Source: Calothrix rhizosoleniae SC01
GTDB taxonomy: Bacteria; Cyanobacteriota; Cyanobacteriia; Cyanobacteriales; Nostocaceae
Reading direction: 5' to 3'
Length of the DNA stretch: 38,092 nt
NCBI RefSeq assembly: GCF_900185595.1
Contig: NZ_FYBH01000202.1
Location: 1 to 38,092, forward strand
The notes below the pieces were generated by a model that worked only from the letters and a program-made list of their open reading frames with translations, searched no databases and had not been told where the DNA came from. Of the stretch, positions 17,574-27,909 are shown piece after piece. Both the position numbers and the translations under genes were made by a program. The stretch's first letter is position 1. Each line of letters starts with the position of its first letter.

Positions 17574-18091
17574 AAGATACTCATTAGTCTACTGAGAGAG
17601 TAGAATTTAGGCACAAAAATATTCCCCTTGCAAGACTATACACTGCCTTTGTCAATTAATCATTGTTAGCCTTAGTGAAAATAAGCTAATCCGTGGAGAG
17701 TTATGTTCTCGTGATCCATGGAACAGCTAATATAAGAACCATAAGATGTGTGTTTTTGGTTAATTTTCAACTTCTTCTCCCAATTAACAGCTTAGCAATT
17801 CTACTAATATTTGTCACATTAGAAATTGGAGGCGGGGTTTTCGCGCCCTAACAAGGGTAGGTTTTTAGCAGTTATCAGTTATTAGTTATCAGTCAAGAGT
17901 GATGTGTTTATCCTTGGGTTTAATCCCCGATCAATTAGTGGTCAGTGCTGGTGGCGGGTTTCAATCCCCCACCATACGCATTGATAACTGTGCCTCCTGC
18001 AGAGGAGCTGCGCTAACACTGTTCACTGATCTAAACCGCTCTAAACCGCCTGGAGTGAAAGAGTTAGGAGTTAGGAGTTAAGAGACTAAAA
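17574..18091. other. Intergenic region with a cluster of GC-rich hairpins
   Basis: About 520 bp between topA and the LapA-like gene. It holds TTATCAGT-type short repeats (17870-17892), a hairpin near 17830-17850 (GGCGGGGTTTTCGCGCC), two similar palindromes GGGTTTAATCCCC (17917-17929) and GGCGGGTTTCAATCCCCC (17953-17970), a hairpin CTCCTGCAGAGGAG (17994-18007), and a direct repeat CTCTAAACCG. No gene or tRNA was identified. Confidence 0.5.
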
Positions 18092-20779
18092 CTATTTACT
18101 TTCCGGACTAGCCTTTGTTGTTTTGGTAGCTTTTGTCTTTTTGGTTTTGGTGGCAGTTTTTGTAGACTTGGTTTTTGTAGTGGTAGATTTAGTTTTCTTG
18201 CGAGTTGATTTAGTGGTTTCTGCTTTGCTAGCCAACAAACTTACTGCTGTAGTTAAGGTGATTTCTTCAACAGACTGACCCTCTGGGATACTAACATTAA
18301 TTTTGCCGTGCTTGATGTAGGGTCCATAAGGCCCATCATAGATATTTACAGGTTCGCTATCTTCTGGATGGGCTCCCAACTCCCGCAAAGCAGCTTTAGA
18401 TTTACCACCACCCCTACCTTTCTTGGGCTCAGATAATAATTCTAATGCTCTTTCTAGGGTGACAGTCAAAACATTATCTTCCCCTTTTAAAGAACGATAA
18501 TCTGGTTTACCATCAGCACCTTTTTTATTCACTACATAAGGGCCAAAACGTCCCAAACTAGCTTGAATATTAGCGCCTGTTTCTGGATGGGTTCCTAGGG
18601 TTCGAGGTAGGGATAATAAGCCTACAGCCATTTCCAAGGTGACATTTTCGGGATCGACACCTTTGGGCAAAGATGTTTGTTTTGGCTTGGGATTTTCTTC
18701 AGATTTTTCACCCAATTGCACATAAGGACCATAGGGACCAATGAGTAGATAAATGGGTTGGGCAGTTTCTGGATGGATGCCGATCTCATCTGGACCCGCA
18801 GTTTTCTGCTTGAGAAGAGTGTCTACTTTTTCGGGGTCTAGGTCAGAGGGAGTTAAATCTTTGGGAATGGAAACCGTCACTACATCGTCACCATTCTTTT
18901 TTTCCAGATAAGCACCATATTTACCAATCCGGACTTTTGCCTCTAGGTTTTCTAGTAAGACTGTCCTAGCTGCATTAACGTCTATTTGACTCTTTTGTTC
19001 TGTAACTAAGGTTTCTAAGCCCTTTTCTCCTAAATAAAATTCTCGTAAATAAGGAAGCCAAGCTGTTTCACCTGTAGCAATGTCATCCAAGGTTTGTTCC
19101 ATTTGTGAAGTGAATCCTGGATTGACAACATCAGGAAAATGTTTTTCTAGCAAATTGGTCACAGCAAAAGCTGTAAAAGATGGCACTAGGGCATTACTCA
19201 CTAATTGGGCATAACCTTTGTCAATAATGGTGCCAATAATGCTGGCGTAAGTACTGGGGCGACCAATGCCTTCACTTTCCAAGGTTTTTACCAAGGTAGC
19301 CTCTGTATATCTAGCAGGGGGTTGAGTTTCATGTCCTACTGCTTCTAAATCAGTACATTGGGGATGTTCGCCAATGGTCAGATTTGGTAAGATTACCTCT
19401 TTGTCTTCTAGTGCTGCCTCGGGGTCGTCAGAACCTTCCACATAAGCACGTAGGAATCCGGGGAAATCAATCCGCTTACCAGAGGAACGAAAACCAGCAT
19501 CTTCTACCTCTAGTTGTACAGAAATTTGGGTTTGCCGAGAATCTGCCATTTGGGTGGCGACGGTACGCTTCCAAATCAGATCATAAAGTTTTAGTTCCCG
19601 ACCACTTAAACCCGTTTCTTGGGGTGTACGGAATTTACTACCTGCGGGGCGAATAGCTTCGTGGGCTTCTTGTGCGCCTTTTGATTTGGTGGTATATTGC
19701 CGGGGCTTTGGACTTAAATACTCCTTGCCATACAATTGTTCCACACAACTACGAGCAGCTGCGATCGCTTGCTCTGACAAATGTACGGAATCAGTACGCA
19801 TGTAAGTAATATAACCTTGCTCGTACAAATTCTGGGCAGTCCTCATGGTATCCCGAGCAGAAAGGCGGAGTTTGCGGTTCGCTTCTTGTTGCAAGGTGGA
19901 AGTAGTAAAGGGTGAGGCGGGTTTACGAGTGACTGGGCGTTCTTCAATATCTGTAACTGTCCAGGTTTTGCCGCTCAAGCGTGCTTGGAGTACTTCGGCT
20001 TCTGTTTGGGACAGCAACACCACATTCCGTCCGGCGGTAATTTGTCCAGTATTAGGATCAAAATCACTACCGGTTGCTAACTTATTTCCTGCTAGGGTAA
20101 CTAACTGGGAACTAAAGCCATAGCTGGAATCAGCTTGTTTGGCTGCAGGAATCAATGTCGCTTTCAAATCCCAGTATGAGCCTTGACGGAAAGCACGGCG
20201 CTGTCGTTCCCGTTTCACCAACAACCGGACTGCGACGGATTGCACCCTACCCGCAGATAATCCCCAAGCAATTTTTTCCCATAATAGGGGCGAAAGAGTA
20301 TAGCCCACCAGTCGATCTAAAATTCGCCTTGTTTCTTGGGCTCTAACAACCTTTTCATCAATATTGCGGCAATTATCTAAAGCCTTGGCAATCGCTTCTT
20401 TGGTAATTTCATGAAATACCATACGCTTGGTGGGAACTTTCGGCTTTAACAGTTGATACAAGTGCCAACTTATGCTTTCACCTTCTCGGTCTTCATCTGT
20501 TGCCAGAATCAATTCCGAAGCTGTTTTCAATGCTTCTTTGAGCTGAGTAACAACTTTCTTTTTATCCTTGGGGACAACATAAAGCGGTTCAAAGTCGGAT
20601 TCTACATTTACCCCCAGTTTTGCCCACTTTTCCCCTTTGACTGCGGTGGGAATTTCACTAGCCGACTGGGGTAGATCCCGGACATGACCCATGGAAGCTT
20701 CTACCTGATAGGTGGATGGCAGGTAGTTGCGAATGGTACGAGCTTTAGTAGGAGATTCGACAATGACGAGAGTTGACAT
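18092..20779 (-). CDS. topA: DNA topoisomerase I (type IA)
   Basis: 895 residues. An N-terminal TOPRIM domain has Glu8 (VIVESPTKA) and the DxDxE set Asp95, Asp97, Glu99 (ATDEDREGE). The catalytic Tyr326 lies in [10 protein letters not shown], and the binding-domain motif [11 protein letters not shown] near 175-185. Zinc-ribbon cysteines are absent. Instead the C-terminus has several TopoI repeat modules ([41 protein letters not shown]) and a Lys/Thr-rich tail (about 850-895) likely to bind DNA. It relaxes negative supercoils behind RNA polymerase. Single gene. Confidence 0.96.
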   Translation of the reverse strand: MSTLVIVESPTKARTIRNYLPSTYQVEASMGHVRDLPQSASEIPTAVKGEKWAKLGVNVESDFEPLYVVPKDKKKVVTQLKEALKTASELILATDEDREGESISWHLYQLLKPKVPTKRMVFHEITKEAIAKALDNCRNIDEKVVRAQETRRILDRLVGYTLSPLLWEKIAWGLSAGRVQSVAVRLLVKRERQRRAFRQGSYWDLKATLIPAAKQADSSYGFSSQLVTLAGNKLATGSDFDPNTGQITAGRNVVLLSQTEAEVLQARLSGKTWTVTDIEERPVTRKPASPFTTSTLQQEANRKLRLSARDTMRTAQNLYEQGYITYMRTDSVHLSEQAIAAARSCVEQLYGKEYLSPKPRQYTTKSKGAQEAHEAIRPAGSKFRTPQETGLSGRELKLYDLIWKRTVATQMADSRQTQISVQLEVEDAGFRSSGKRIDFPGFLRAYVEGSDDPEAALEDKEVILPNLTIGEHPQCTDLEAVGHETQPPARYTEATLVKTLESEGIGRPSTYASIIGTIIDKGYAQLVSNALVPSFTAFAVTNLLEKHFPDVVNPGFTSQMEQTLDDIATGETAWLPYLREFYLGEKGLETLVTEQKSQIDVNAARTVLLENLEAKVRIGKYGAYLEKKNGDDVVTVSIPKDLTPSDLDPEKVDTLLKQKTAGPDEIGIHPETAQPIYLLIGPYGPYVQLGEKSEENPKPKQTSLPKGVDPENVTLEMAVGLLSLPRTLGTHPETGANIQASLGRFGPYVVNKKGADGKPDYRSLKGEDNVLTVTLERALELLSEPKKGRGGGKSKAALRELGAHPEDSEPVNIYDGPYGPYIKHGKINVSIPEGQSVEEITLTTAVSLLASKAETTKSTRKKTKSTTTKTKSTKTATKTKKTKATKTTKASPESK

Positions 20780-21472
20780 GGAAATTTTAGAAGAGAATAG
20801 CAGCTAGGCTCAAAAGTCTAAATTGAAATGATTCAGGGGTAGATGTCAAGGTTTTAGCAGTAGGGTAAAGGAATTTTGATTTCATCCTGACACAAACTGC
20901 ACCCTTGTCAAAATTAAGTAAAAACTAGGTATAAGTACATAATTACTAAGAGCTTCAGGTATTTGGCTAAGTTTAGAGAAAAGGGGAAATCCTTTACTGT
21001 TAAACCTTTTTTCTTTTACCTTTCACAAAAATAAATTTTGGTCAGAGGTATTGTAAGATGCTGGCATGGGTTGCTATGAAAAAAAATTATTGTGAATTGC
21101 CAGCTATTTCAATCTTTAACTCATATCCAGCAAATTGGCGACTAATGCCAAAAAAAATCCTTCTACAGGTCAATACAACTATATTGGCTGTAACTGATTC
21201 TGGCATCACCAAAATTTTATTTAATTGGCGACTATTTTAATTCAGGGCGATCGCGGATCTTTATCGCTTAGTATTTCAAAATACATTTACTTGGACTTAT
21301 ACACGGATAATTTGATTCAGATTTATTCAGACTTTCGACCATCAAACTCGTGTTAGGATGAAACGTAGAGAATGTAAAGTTCGGTAGTGATGTTCTTGAT
21401 TTTGTTTAAAATTGCAAATTGCAAGCAGCCCTCCGGATCAATATCTCTGCATATCAATTTCTGGGGAGTTTC
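20780..21472. other. Intergenic region upstream of the RRM gene
   Basis: About 690 bp between divergent genes, topA (minus) and rbp (plus). It should hold both promoters. A 60-codon frame at 21058-21240 has no ribosome-binding site and contains an internal direct repeat (ATTGGCGACTA twice), so it is not called. The leader of cold-induced rbp genes is often long, which may account for part of this space. Confidence 0.45.
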
Positions 21473-21751
21473 ATGTCAATCTACGTGGGTAACATATCCT
21501 ACCAAGTTACACAAGAGGATTTAAGAGAAGTCTTTTCGGAGTATGGTGAAGTCACAAGAGTACAATTACCAACAGATAGAGAAACTGGCCGTCAGCGAGG
21601 CTTTGCTTTTGTAGAAATGGAAACAGAGGACGAAGAAGTAGCTGCAATTAATGCATTAGACGGTGCTGAGTGGATGGATAGAACAATTAAAGTAAATAAA
21701 GCCAGACCAAAAGAAAATAGAAATAATCGCTCTGGTGGCGGAAACTGGTGA
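21473..21751 (+). CDS. RRM-type RNA-binding protein (Rbp family)
   Basis: 92 residues from the ATG at 21473, preceded by GGGGAG at a good distance; a TTG 18 codons earlier is rejected. One RNA recognition motif: RNP2 IYVGNI (residues 3-8) and RNP1 RGFAFVEM (42-49). A short tail RSGGGNW is the vestigial glycine-rich end of cyanobacterial Rbp proteins. These single-RRM proteins bind mRNA; several are cold-induced or help localise thylakoid-protein transcripts. Which Rbp paralogue this is cannot be told. Confidence 0.92.
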   Translation: MSIYVGNISYQVTQEDLREVFSEYGEVTRVQLPTDRETGRQRGFAFVEMETEDEEVAAINALDGAEWMDRTIKVNKARPKENRNNRSGGGNW

Positions 21752-22095
21752 AATGTAGGCAACGATAGATTTTCCAGCAAGTTATGATAAATAAGTATAA
21801 TCAACCTGGGGATTACCTTAAGTTGAACTAATGTGTGAAGCTCCAATAATACTTGAAACAAGTTGAGTTACAAAGTCTCACTACAAAGTGATGGCAAAAG
21901 TTTCGCCTTAAACAAAAATATGTGACTCGAAGCTAGGCAGAGAAATACATCTAGCAGTTAACAAGATGTTTAGGGCATTTCCCTTTTCTTTAATTATTTC
22001 TAAATACAATTATATAGATTCATAAAATTTTCAGAAAAAACAATAGAATTAATTCAGTTAGCGTTAATGTCTAATAGCCAAAACCTACATATTTC
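21752..22095. other. Intergenic region before ndhB
   Basis: About 340 bp, AT-rich; it should hold the ndhB promoter. No hairpin terminator for the RRM gene or other feature was recognised. Confidence 0.4.
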
Positions 22096-23679
22096 ATGGA
22101 TTTTGCTACTTTTGCATCCCAGCTGAATGCGGGAATAATTTTGCCAGAGGGTATAGTAATTATTACTCTCTTAGGGGTTTTGATTGTAGACTTAATTGTA
22201 GGACGTACATCCTCTCGCTGGATTGCATATCTAGCGAGCGCTGGATTATTTGCTGCAATTGTTGCTCTATATTTTCAATGGGATAGCACCAATCCCACCT
22301 CTTTTGGCGGTGCTTTCAATGGTGATGACCTCAGTATCGTATTTCGCGGTATTGTGGCTCTATCTGCCGCCGTGACTATTTTAATGTCCATTACCTACAT
22401 CGAACAAAGTGGCACAGCATTAGCAGAATTCATTGCGATTTTGCTGACTGCTACTTTGGGAGGAATGTTTATCTCCGGTGCTAGTGAATTGGTAATGATT
22501 TTTGTCTCCCTAGAGACTTTAAGTATTTCCTCCTATCTAATGACAGGTTACACTAAGCGCGATCCTCGTTCTAATGAAGCGGCATTAAAATACCTGTTAA
22601 TTGGAGCTGCGAGTACGGGAGTTTTTCTCTATGGAGTTTCCTTGCTCTATGGCTTATCTGGAGGACAAACACAATTAAGTGCAATTGCTACTGGGATTGC
22701 TAATGGAAATTTAGGTCAATCCTTAGGTGTTGTGATTGCCTTAGTATTTATAATTGCAGGTGTGGGATTTAAGATTTCTGCTGCACCCTTCCATCAATGG
22801 ACCCCAGACGTTTATGAAGGCGCACCCACCCCGGTAATTGCCTTTTTGTCCGTAGGCTCTAAAGCTGCTGGATTTGCCCTAGCTATTCGATTGTTAACCA
22901 ACGTCTTTCCTTTGCTGACAGAGGAATGGAAGTTTGTGTTTACGGCTCTTGCCATTTTGAGTATGATTCTGGGCAATGTGGTTGCCCTGGCTCAAACCAG
23001 CATGAAACGGATGCTGGCTTACTCATCTATTGCCCAAGCTGGGTTTGTGATGATTGGCTTGATTGCAGGAACGGAAGCAGGATATGCCAGCATGGTATTC
23101 TATCTGCTGATTTATTTATTTATGAATTTGTGCGGTTTTACCTGTGTAATTCTGTTCTCCCTACGCACAGGAACCGACCAAATTGCCGAGTATTCCGGTT
23201 TATATCAGAAAGACCCTCTTTTAACCCTCGCTCTGAGTATTTCCTTGCTTTCCTTGGGTGGTATTCCTCCCCTGGCGGGATTCTTCGGCAAGATTTATCT
23301 CTTCTGGGCTGGTTGGCAAGCAGGTCTTTATGGCTTAGTCTTATTGGGGTTAGTTACCAGTGTTGTTTCTATATATTACTACATTCGTGTAGTGAAAATG
23401 ATGGTAGTCAAAGAACCACAGGAAATGTCGGATGTGGTGCAGAATTACCCAGAGATACGCTGGAATTTACCGGGATTAAGACCTTTACAGGTAGGGTTAG
23501 TAGTTACTTTAATTGCTACCAGCATTGCTGGGATTTTATCCAACCCCTTGTTTACCTTAGCTAATAATTCAATTGCTCACACTCCACTTCTGCAAGCTTC
23601 TATTGCGGATCAGACTCAGGTAAGTACAATTTCTTCGGAAAACAAAGTTGTATTACAGCCCGCAGAGGACTTTCTGTAG
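22096..23679 (+). CDS. ndhB: NAD(P)H-quinone oxidoreductase subunit 2 (NdhB)
   Basis: 527 residues and about 14 membrane helices, the antiporter-like subunit of the NDH-1 complex in the thylakoid membrane. Diagnostic motifs include [19 protein letters not shown], the loop [20 protein letters not shown] and [15 protein letters not shown], plus [14 protein letters not shown]. It takes part in proton pumping coupled to electron flow from ferredoxin to plastoquinone, hence respiration, cyclic flow around PSI and CO2 uptake. The length matches cyanobacterial NdhB. Transcribed alone and closed by the hairpin at 23747-23773. Confidence 0.96.
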   Translation: MDFATFASQLNAGIILPEGIVIITLLGVLIVDLIVGRTSSRWIAYLASAGLFAAIVALYFQWDSTNPTSFGGAFNGDDLSIVFRGIVALSAAVTILMSITYIEQSGTALAEFIAILLTATLGGMFISGASELVMIFVSLETLSISSYLMTGYTKRDPRSNEAALKYLLIGAASTGVFLYGVSLLYGLSGGQTQLSAIATGIANGNLGQSLGVVIALVFIIAGVGFKISAAPFHQWTPDVYEGAPTPVIAFLSVGSKAAGFALAIRLLTNVFPLLTEEWKFVFTALAILSMILGNVVALAQTSMKRMLAYSSIAQAGFVMIGLIAGTEAGYASMVFYLLIYLFMNLCGFTCVILFSLRTGTDQIAEYSGLYQKDPLLTLALSISLLSLGGIPPLAGFFGKIYLFWAGWQAGLYGLVLLGLVTSVVSIYYYIRVVKMMVVKEPQEMSDVVQNYPEIRWNLPGLRPLQVGLVVTLIATSIAGILSNPLFTLANNSIAHTPLLQASIADQTQVSTISSENKVVLQPAEDFL

Positions 23680-23746
23680 GTTAGGGATAACATCTGAGAA
23701 ATTTTCAATAGAAAGTCCACAATTAATCATAATTAATCACACTTTG

Positions 23747-23773
23747 GGGACGCGATGCGATCGCGTCCCTTTT
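23747..23773 (+). terminator. Rho-independent terminator of ndhB
   Basis: Perfect 10-bp stem GGGACGCGAT / ATCGCGTCCC (23747-23756 and 23760-23769), 3-nt loop, then TTTTG. The stem contains a HIP1 octamer. It lies between the convergent ndhB and kinase genes. Confidence 0.8.
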
Positions 23774-23788
23774 GTATAGCATTACGCA

Positions 23789-25534
23789 TCAATTATCTTC
23801 TGTCTCGGGATCTGGGGTAGGCGTGATTGCAGGATTACTTTCATCAGAGTTAGGGGGAAATGTTAGTGATGGGAATGATGAAGGTGCTTCTGTAGGTATG
23901 GGTGTAGGGACGTTTGTAGGTATGGGTGAAGGTATTTCTGTGGGTGTAGGGATGTTTGTGGGTATGGGTGAAGGTATTTCTGTGGGTGTAGGGATGTTTG
24001 TGGGTATGGGTGAAGGTGTTTCTGTGGGTATGGAAGGTGTTGGTTGAACAAGAGCTTCTAATCCCACATACAGGCTATAGTCACTTTCAGTAATATCTGG
24101 CAATGTACTTAAATCTATTTTATATTCACCATCAGTAGGTAATATTCCTTGATAAAAAGCAACTTGTTGAGCTGTATTTTCCACAAGCTCTTCACTAGGA
24201 GTTAAAACATTAAACCCTACACCACTTTCCCGCACCAACATTACTGTTAATTGTTGTCCAGCTTGACCCCGGAAAGTATAGCGGACAACTTCATTTGATT
24301 TCAGAGTATCATCCACCTTAGCTGTATTCAATGAGTTAAACTTAAGGCGCTTGATTCGTTTACTTAATGATGGTTCCTGGGTAGTTGTGGGTGTAGGATT
24401 GGCAGTGATGACTGGAGAAGGAAAAGTTTGGGGCACTCCAGTAGTAATTGGAGTAGATAACGCCTCCTGTGGTTGACTGCGGATCGAACGTACCAATACC
24501 CAAGAACCAAATCCCGCCAGAACTACTACAACTGCTGCAATAGCTCCAATAGCCAAAGAATTATCTAGAACTGAAGTTGGGGGTGGGGGAATTACTTGAT
24601 TACCCTTTGCAGGAGCAGTCGGTTGCACGTTAGCAGGGTGACGACCAACTGCAAGGGTCTGTATCTGAGATAATTCAGCATTAGCTTGAGTTCCTGACTC
24701 TACTGATTTTAATATTGAATCTAATTCTGCTGCACTTTGGTAGCGATCGCTCGGTTTATAACTCAGCATCCGATTTAAAACTTGAGCAAATTGGGGATTT
24801 ACTGTTACCCAACGTTGCCAATTCCAAGTGAATTTTTGAGCATCAAAGAGTTCCTGGGGTTCTTTACCAGTTAACAAAACCACAGCAGTAACCCCCAAAG
24901 CATATAAATCACTACTGGGGTAAACCTGACCTGTTTGCATTTGCTCTGTGGGAGAATAACCTAATTTCCCAACATAGGTATTTTCTATTGTCCTATTTGG
25001 GTTTTGCAAACGACTAGCAAGCTCCTTAACTACCCCAAAATCAATCAATACTGGTAGGCGATTGCTATCCCGAAGAATAATATTTTCTGGTGAAATATCT
25101 CTATGAATGATTCCTTGATTATGGATATAATTGAATACTGGTAATAATGACTGTATTAAATACAATACCTCTGTCTGAGTAAATGCACCACCAACTGCCT
25201 GACGCTCACTTAATAAAGTCCGGTATGTCTTCCCCTCAACATAATCTTGGACTAAAAATAACCTTTGATTCTGTTGAAAACACTCCCGGAATTGTGGTAT
25301 TTGCGTATGTTTTATTTGATACAACATTTCCGCTTCACGGCGAAATAAATCCTGTGCCTTTTGCCAAGTAGAAGTTTCTGTAGTTGCGGGAATTAATTCT
25401 TTTAAGGCACATAGTTCATTGAAGCGCCTTTGATCTTCTACTAGATAGGTTCTACCAAATCCTCCCTGACCGAGAATTTTAATTATCCGGTAACGATTTT
25501 GCAGGATTGTGTCAGTTTTAATTGGTGGTTGCAT
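23789..25534 (-). CDS. Membrane-anchored Ser/Thr protein kinase with PPC-like domain
   Basis: 581 residues from the ATG at 25534; an in-frame ATG 23 codons upstream is less likely because the kinase fold begins about 15 residues after this one. Kinase domain about 15-275: Gly loop LGQGGFGRTY, Lys45, Glu69, HRDISPEN with Asp146, and DFG at 165-167, all intact, so active. A Pro-rich linker leads to one TM helix (about 326-350). The extracytoplasmic part has a domain resembling the bacterial pre-peptidase C-terminal (PPC) fold (about 405-495). The last about 90 residues are Pro/Thr-rich with 14-residue repeats. Probably a transmembrane sensor kinase; its ligand and targets are unknown. Convergent with ndhB. 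Confidence 0.9.
   Translation of the reverse strand: MQPPIKTDTILQNRYRIIKILGQGGFGRTYLVEDQRRFNELCALKELIPATTETSTWQKAQDLFRREAEMLYQIKHTQIPQFRECFQQNQRLFLVQDYVEGKTYRTLLSERQAVGGAFTQTEVLYLIQSLLPVFNYIHNQGIIHRDISPENIILRDSNRLPVLIDFGVVKELASRLQNPNRTIENTYVGKLGYSPTEQMQTGQVYPSSDLYALGVTAVVLLTGKEPQELFDAQKFTWNWQRWVTVNPQFAQVLNRMLSYKPSDRYQSAAELDSILKSVESGTQANAELSQIQTLAVGRHPANVQPTAPAKGNQVIPPPPTSVLDNSLAIGAIAAVVVVLAGFGSWVLVRSIRSQPQEALSTPITTGVPQTFPSPVITANPTPTTTQEPSLSKRIKRLKFNSLNTAKVDDTLKSNEVVRYTFRGQAGQQLTVMLVRESGVGFNVLTPSEELVENTAQQVAFYQGILPTDGEYKIDLSTLPDITESDYSLYVGLEALVQPTPSIPTETPSPIPTNIPTPTEIPSPIPTNIPTPTEIPSPIPTNVPTPIPTEAPSSFPSLTFPPNSDESNPAITPTPDPETEDN
23905..24033. repeat. 42-bp in-frame tandem repeat in the kinase gene
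   Basis: About 2.7 copies of a 42-bp unit encode PTEIPSPIPTNIPT in the C-terminal tail. The unit is a multiple of three, so copy number can change without a frameshift. Copies are nearly identical in DNA, which implies recent expansion. Confidence 0.85.
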
Positions 25535-26585
25535 TATTGATTGTAATAACTCTGTAGGAAAGTAGATAACCTGTAATGAGAAGTTTTCTGAGTAATCAAT
25601 CAAATTTCAAATTGCCGAGCTATTAATTTGTACAGGTTGGCATAAATCAACCAAAGATGGGTTAAAAATAGCCCAAAAGCTGACAATAAAAGTATTTTGA
25701 ATCACCCGTAGTGGTAATCGGTTCATGGGTAAAAATTTCGCTATCACACATTTGCTGTTGCCAGCTTATGTAATTTTACGTAATTATTAGATTTTGACAA
25801 CCTAGCTTGACTCTATTTTCCCCCTCAATTTTCTGCTGTTGAGCGTAAATATTTGAAAAATGTAGTTAATTTTTGGCATTAGTGGCAGTTTGCTCATGAT
25901 TTTTCAGCCATGAATCCTAGAATATCTAACGTTTGCCGGTATAATTTATTTTAGCTTTGGTAATGTATTCAGTTTCAGCAAATTCACACTCATAAAATTA
26001 ATGCACTATAGGATAGACTGTTATTAAGTCCATCGTCTGTCAAAAAGATTAGTAATCTCATAGCTTTTGTTAAAACTTGACATATGGCATTCGTAGCACT
26101 ATACAAAAATCAAAATAAGTATGTATTTTTTAGCTCAAAAATAGGGTGCTATCGTGTAATTTGTATAGTGTAGTGTGCAGGATTTAGGGGTAGGGACATT
26201 TTAATCATTATAAACATGCCCGTTCCCGAAGTAATCGTAGTCATTTTTACCCATGCATGTCTACCCTGATATTTTTTAGTAGAACAATAAATGTATTATT
26301 CTCAGTTATAAATTTATATGGGTAGAAAAAATTTTTCTACTATACATATGGGCTTGCAGACTTGGACTGTTATTTTCAATCACCAAAGTCTGACTTCTTG
26401 TTCTGTTTCCCTAACTATATTGCAGTGGCTCAGACAGAAGTTATTCACCAAAAAAGCTAAAAAAGAGGGGGTGATAAATTTATGGAGGAATATTTCCAAT
26501 TTTTATCAAAGCTTCAATAAAACACATACAACTTCTTGCCGAATATTTCTGTTAAATCTGCCAAATATCTAATGATAAGATTGCC
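25535..26585. other. Long intergenic region between the kinase gene and prs
   Basis: About 1050 bp between divergent genes, AT-rich. An 84-codon frame at 26318-26572 lacks a ribosome-binding site and resembles nothing I know. I see no clear RNA gene; a long prs leader or a small RNA cannot be excluded. Confidence 0.4.
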
Positions 26586-27602
26586 ATGAATGCACATCGA
26601 GGATCTGCTGTGCTCAGTTCTGCAACCCTAAAAATGCCATCAACAGCAACAGGACTGACTGAAAATCACCGTCTGAGGCTGTTTTCTGGTTCTGCCAACA
26701 CCCAATTGTCTCAAGAAGTCGCCCATTACTTGGGTATAGATTTGGGGCCCATGATTCGCAAGCGATTTGCAGATGGAGAACTTTATGTTCAAATCCAAGA
26801 ATCAATTCGCGGTTGTGATGTTTATTTAATCCAACCAAGTTGTCATCCCGTGAATGACAACTTGATGGAATTATTGATTATGATTGATGCTTGTCGTCGA
26901 GCTTCTGCACGGCAGGTAACGGCGGTGATTCCCTATTATGGTTATGCTCGTGCCGATCGCAAAACGGCTGGAAGGGAATCCATTACTGCTAAGTTGGTTG
27001 CGAACCTGATTACCCAAGCAGGTGCTAACCGAATTTTGGCAATGGATTTACACTCTTCTCAAATCCAGGGATATTTTGATATTCCTCTGGATCATGTTTA
27101 TGGTTCACCAGTTATACTGAATTACTTAGCAAGTAAAAACCTGGCTGATATTGTAGTAGTATCCCCTGATGTTGGCGGTGTTGCCAGAGCTAGGGCATTT
27201 GCCAAAAAGCTCGATGATGCTCCATTAGCTATTATTGATAAACGCCGTCAAGCTCACAATGTTGCTGAAGTCTTGAATGTGATTGGTGATGTTAAAGGTA
27301 AAACAGCAGTGTTGGTAGATGACATGATTGACACTGGTGGTACGATTACGGCGGGAGCCAAGTTATTACGGGAAGAAGGGGCACGTCAGGTATATGCCTG
27401 TGCTACCCATGCAGTATTTTCTCCACCAGCCATTGAACGTTTGTCCAGTGGCGTTTTTGAGGAAGTAATTGTTACTAATACAATTCCTTTATCAGAAAGC
27501 GATCGCTTTCCGCAACTGACTGTGCTATCTGTGGCAAATTTATTAGGAGAAACTATCTGGCGGATTCATGAAGATAGTTCTGTTAGTAGTATGTTTCGCT
27601 AG
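26586..27602 (+). CDS. prs: Ribose-phosphate pyrophosphokinase
   Basis: 338 residues. It makes PRPP from ribose 5-phosphate and ATP, for purine, pyrimidine, His, Trp and NAD synthesis. Visible signatures: flexible-loop region YYGYARADRK (117-126), metal/ATP-binding MDLHSSQ with His155, and the PRPP-binding loop LVDDMIDTGGT (243-253). An N-terminal extension of about 28 residues relative to many bacterial enzymes is present. Single gene with a likely terminator at 27624-27680. Confidence 0.96.
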   Translation: MNAHRGSAVLSSATLKMPSTATGLTENHRLRLFSGSANTQLSQEVAHYLGIDLGPMIRKRFADGELYVQIQESIRGCDVYLIQPSCHPVNDNLMELLIMIDACRRASARQVTAVIPYYGYARADRKTAGRESITAKLVANLITQAGANRILAMDLHSSQIQGYFDIPLDHVYGSPVILNYLASKNLADIVVVSPDVGGVARARAFAKKLDDAPLAIIDKRRQAHNVAEVLNVIGDVKGKTAVLVDDMIDTGGTITAGAKLLREEGARQVYACATHAVFSPPAIERLSSGVFEEVIVTNTIPLSESDRFPQLTVLSVANLLGETIWRIHEDSSVSSMFR

Positions 27603-27623
27603 TTTTTAGCAAAGATTTATTTT

Positions 27624-27680
27624 GGGCAAATTTCCTGTGTCTAGATTTAATTGTTGACATTGGTATTTGCCCTTTTATTT
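27624..27680 (+). terminator. Probable terminator of prs
   Basis: 8-bp inverted repeat GGGCAAAT / ATTTGCCC (27624-27631 and 27665-27672) with a 33-nt loop, followed by TTTTATTT. The loop is long, but position and T-run fit a Rho-independent terminator. Confidence 0.55.
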
Positions 27681-27712
27681 AGGGGAGTCATATCATTTCC
27701 GGCCCATAATAT

Positions 27713-27898
27713 TGAGGGAAAGAGGGAAAGAGGGAAGGAGGGAAGGAGTGAAAGAAGTGTGGGAAGTGTGGGGAGATGAAATAACTAACTATCAAGCATC
27801 AACTACCAACCCCTAACTATCAACTATCAACTAGCAACTAGCAACCATCACTCCATCACTCCATCACTCCATCACTCCCGACACTCCCCTCTCCTGCT
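27713..27898. repeat. Low-complexity tandem repeats (GAGGGAA, CTATCAA, CATCACTC)
   Basis: A run of purine-rich units (GAGGGAAA, GAGGGAAG), then heptamers (CTATCAA, CTAGCAA, two each), then four copies of the octamer CATCACTC. The same octamer, reversed, forms the array at 36511-36575. It fills the space between prs and the CLC gene. Confidence 0.85.
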
Positions 27899-27909
27899 AA
27901 ATAGATGCT

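Noticed and set aside
17899-18081. Possible tRNA or CRISPR repeat around GGGTTTCAATCCCCC
   Set aside because: No cloverleaf with anticodon arm can be drawn and only two degenerate, unequal units exist; no spacer array.
21058-21240. 60-codon plus-strand frame before the RRM gene
   Set aside because: No Shine-Dalgarno, internal direct repeat, no recognisable protein features.
22926-23564. 212-codon frame overlapping ndhB in another frame
   Set aside because: Shadow of the highly conserved ndhB coding sequence with unlikely composition.
23772-24047. Gly/Val-rich frame opposite the kinase tail (GMGEGISVGVGMFV repeats)
   Set aside because: It is the antisense reading of the 42-bp repeats encoding the Pro/Thr tail of the kinase.
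26318-26572. 84-codon plus-strand frame upstream of prs
   Set aside because: No ribosome-binding site or family motif; more likely promoter/leader DNA of prs.
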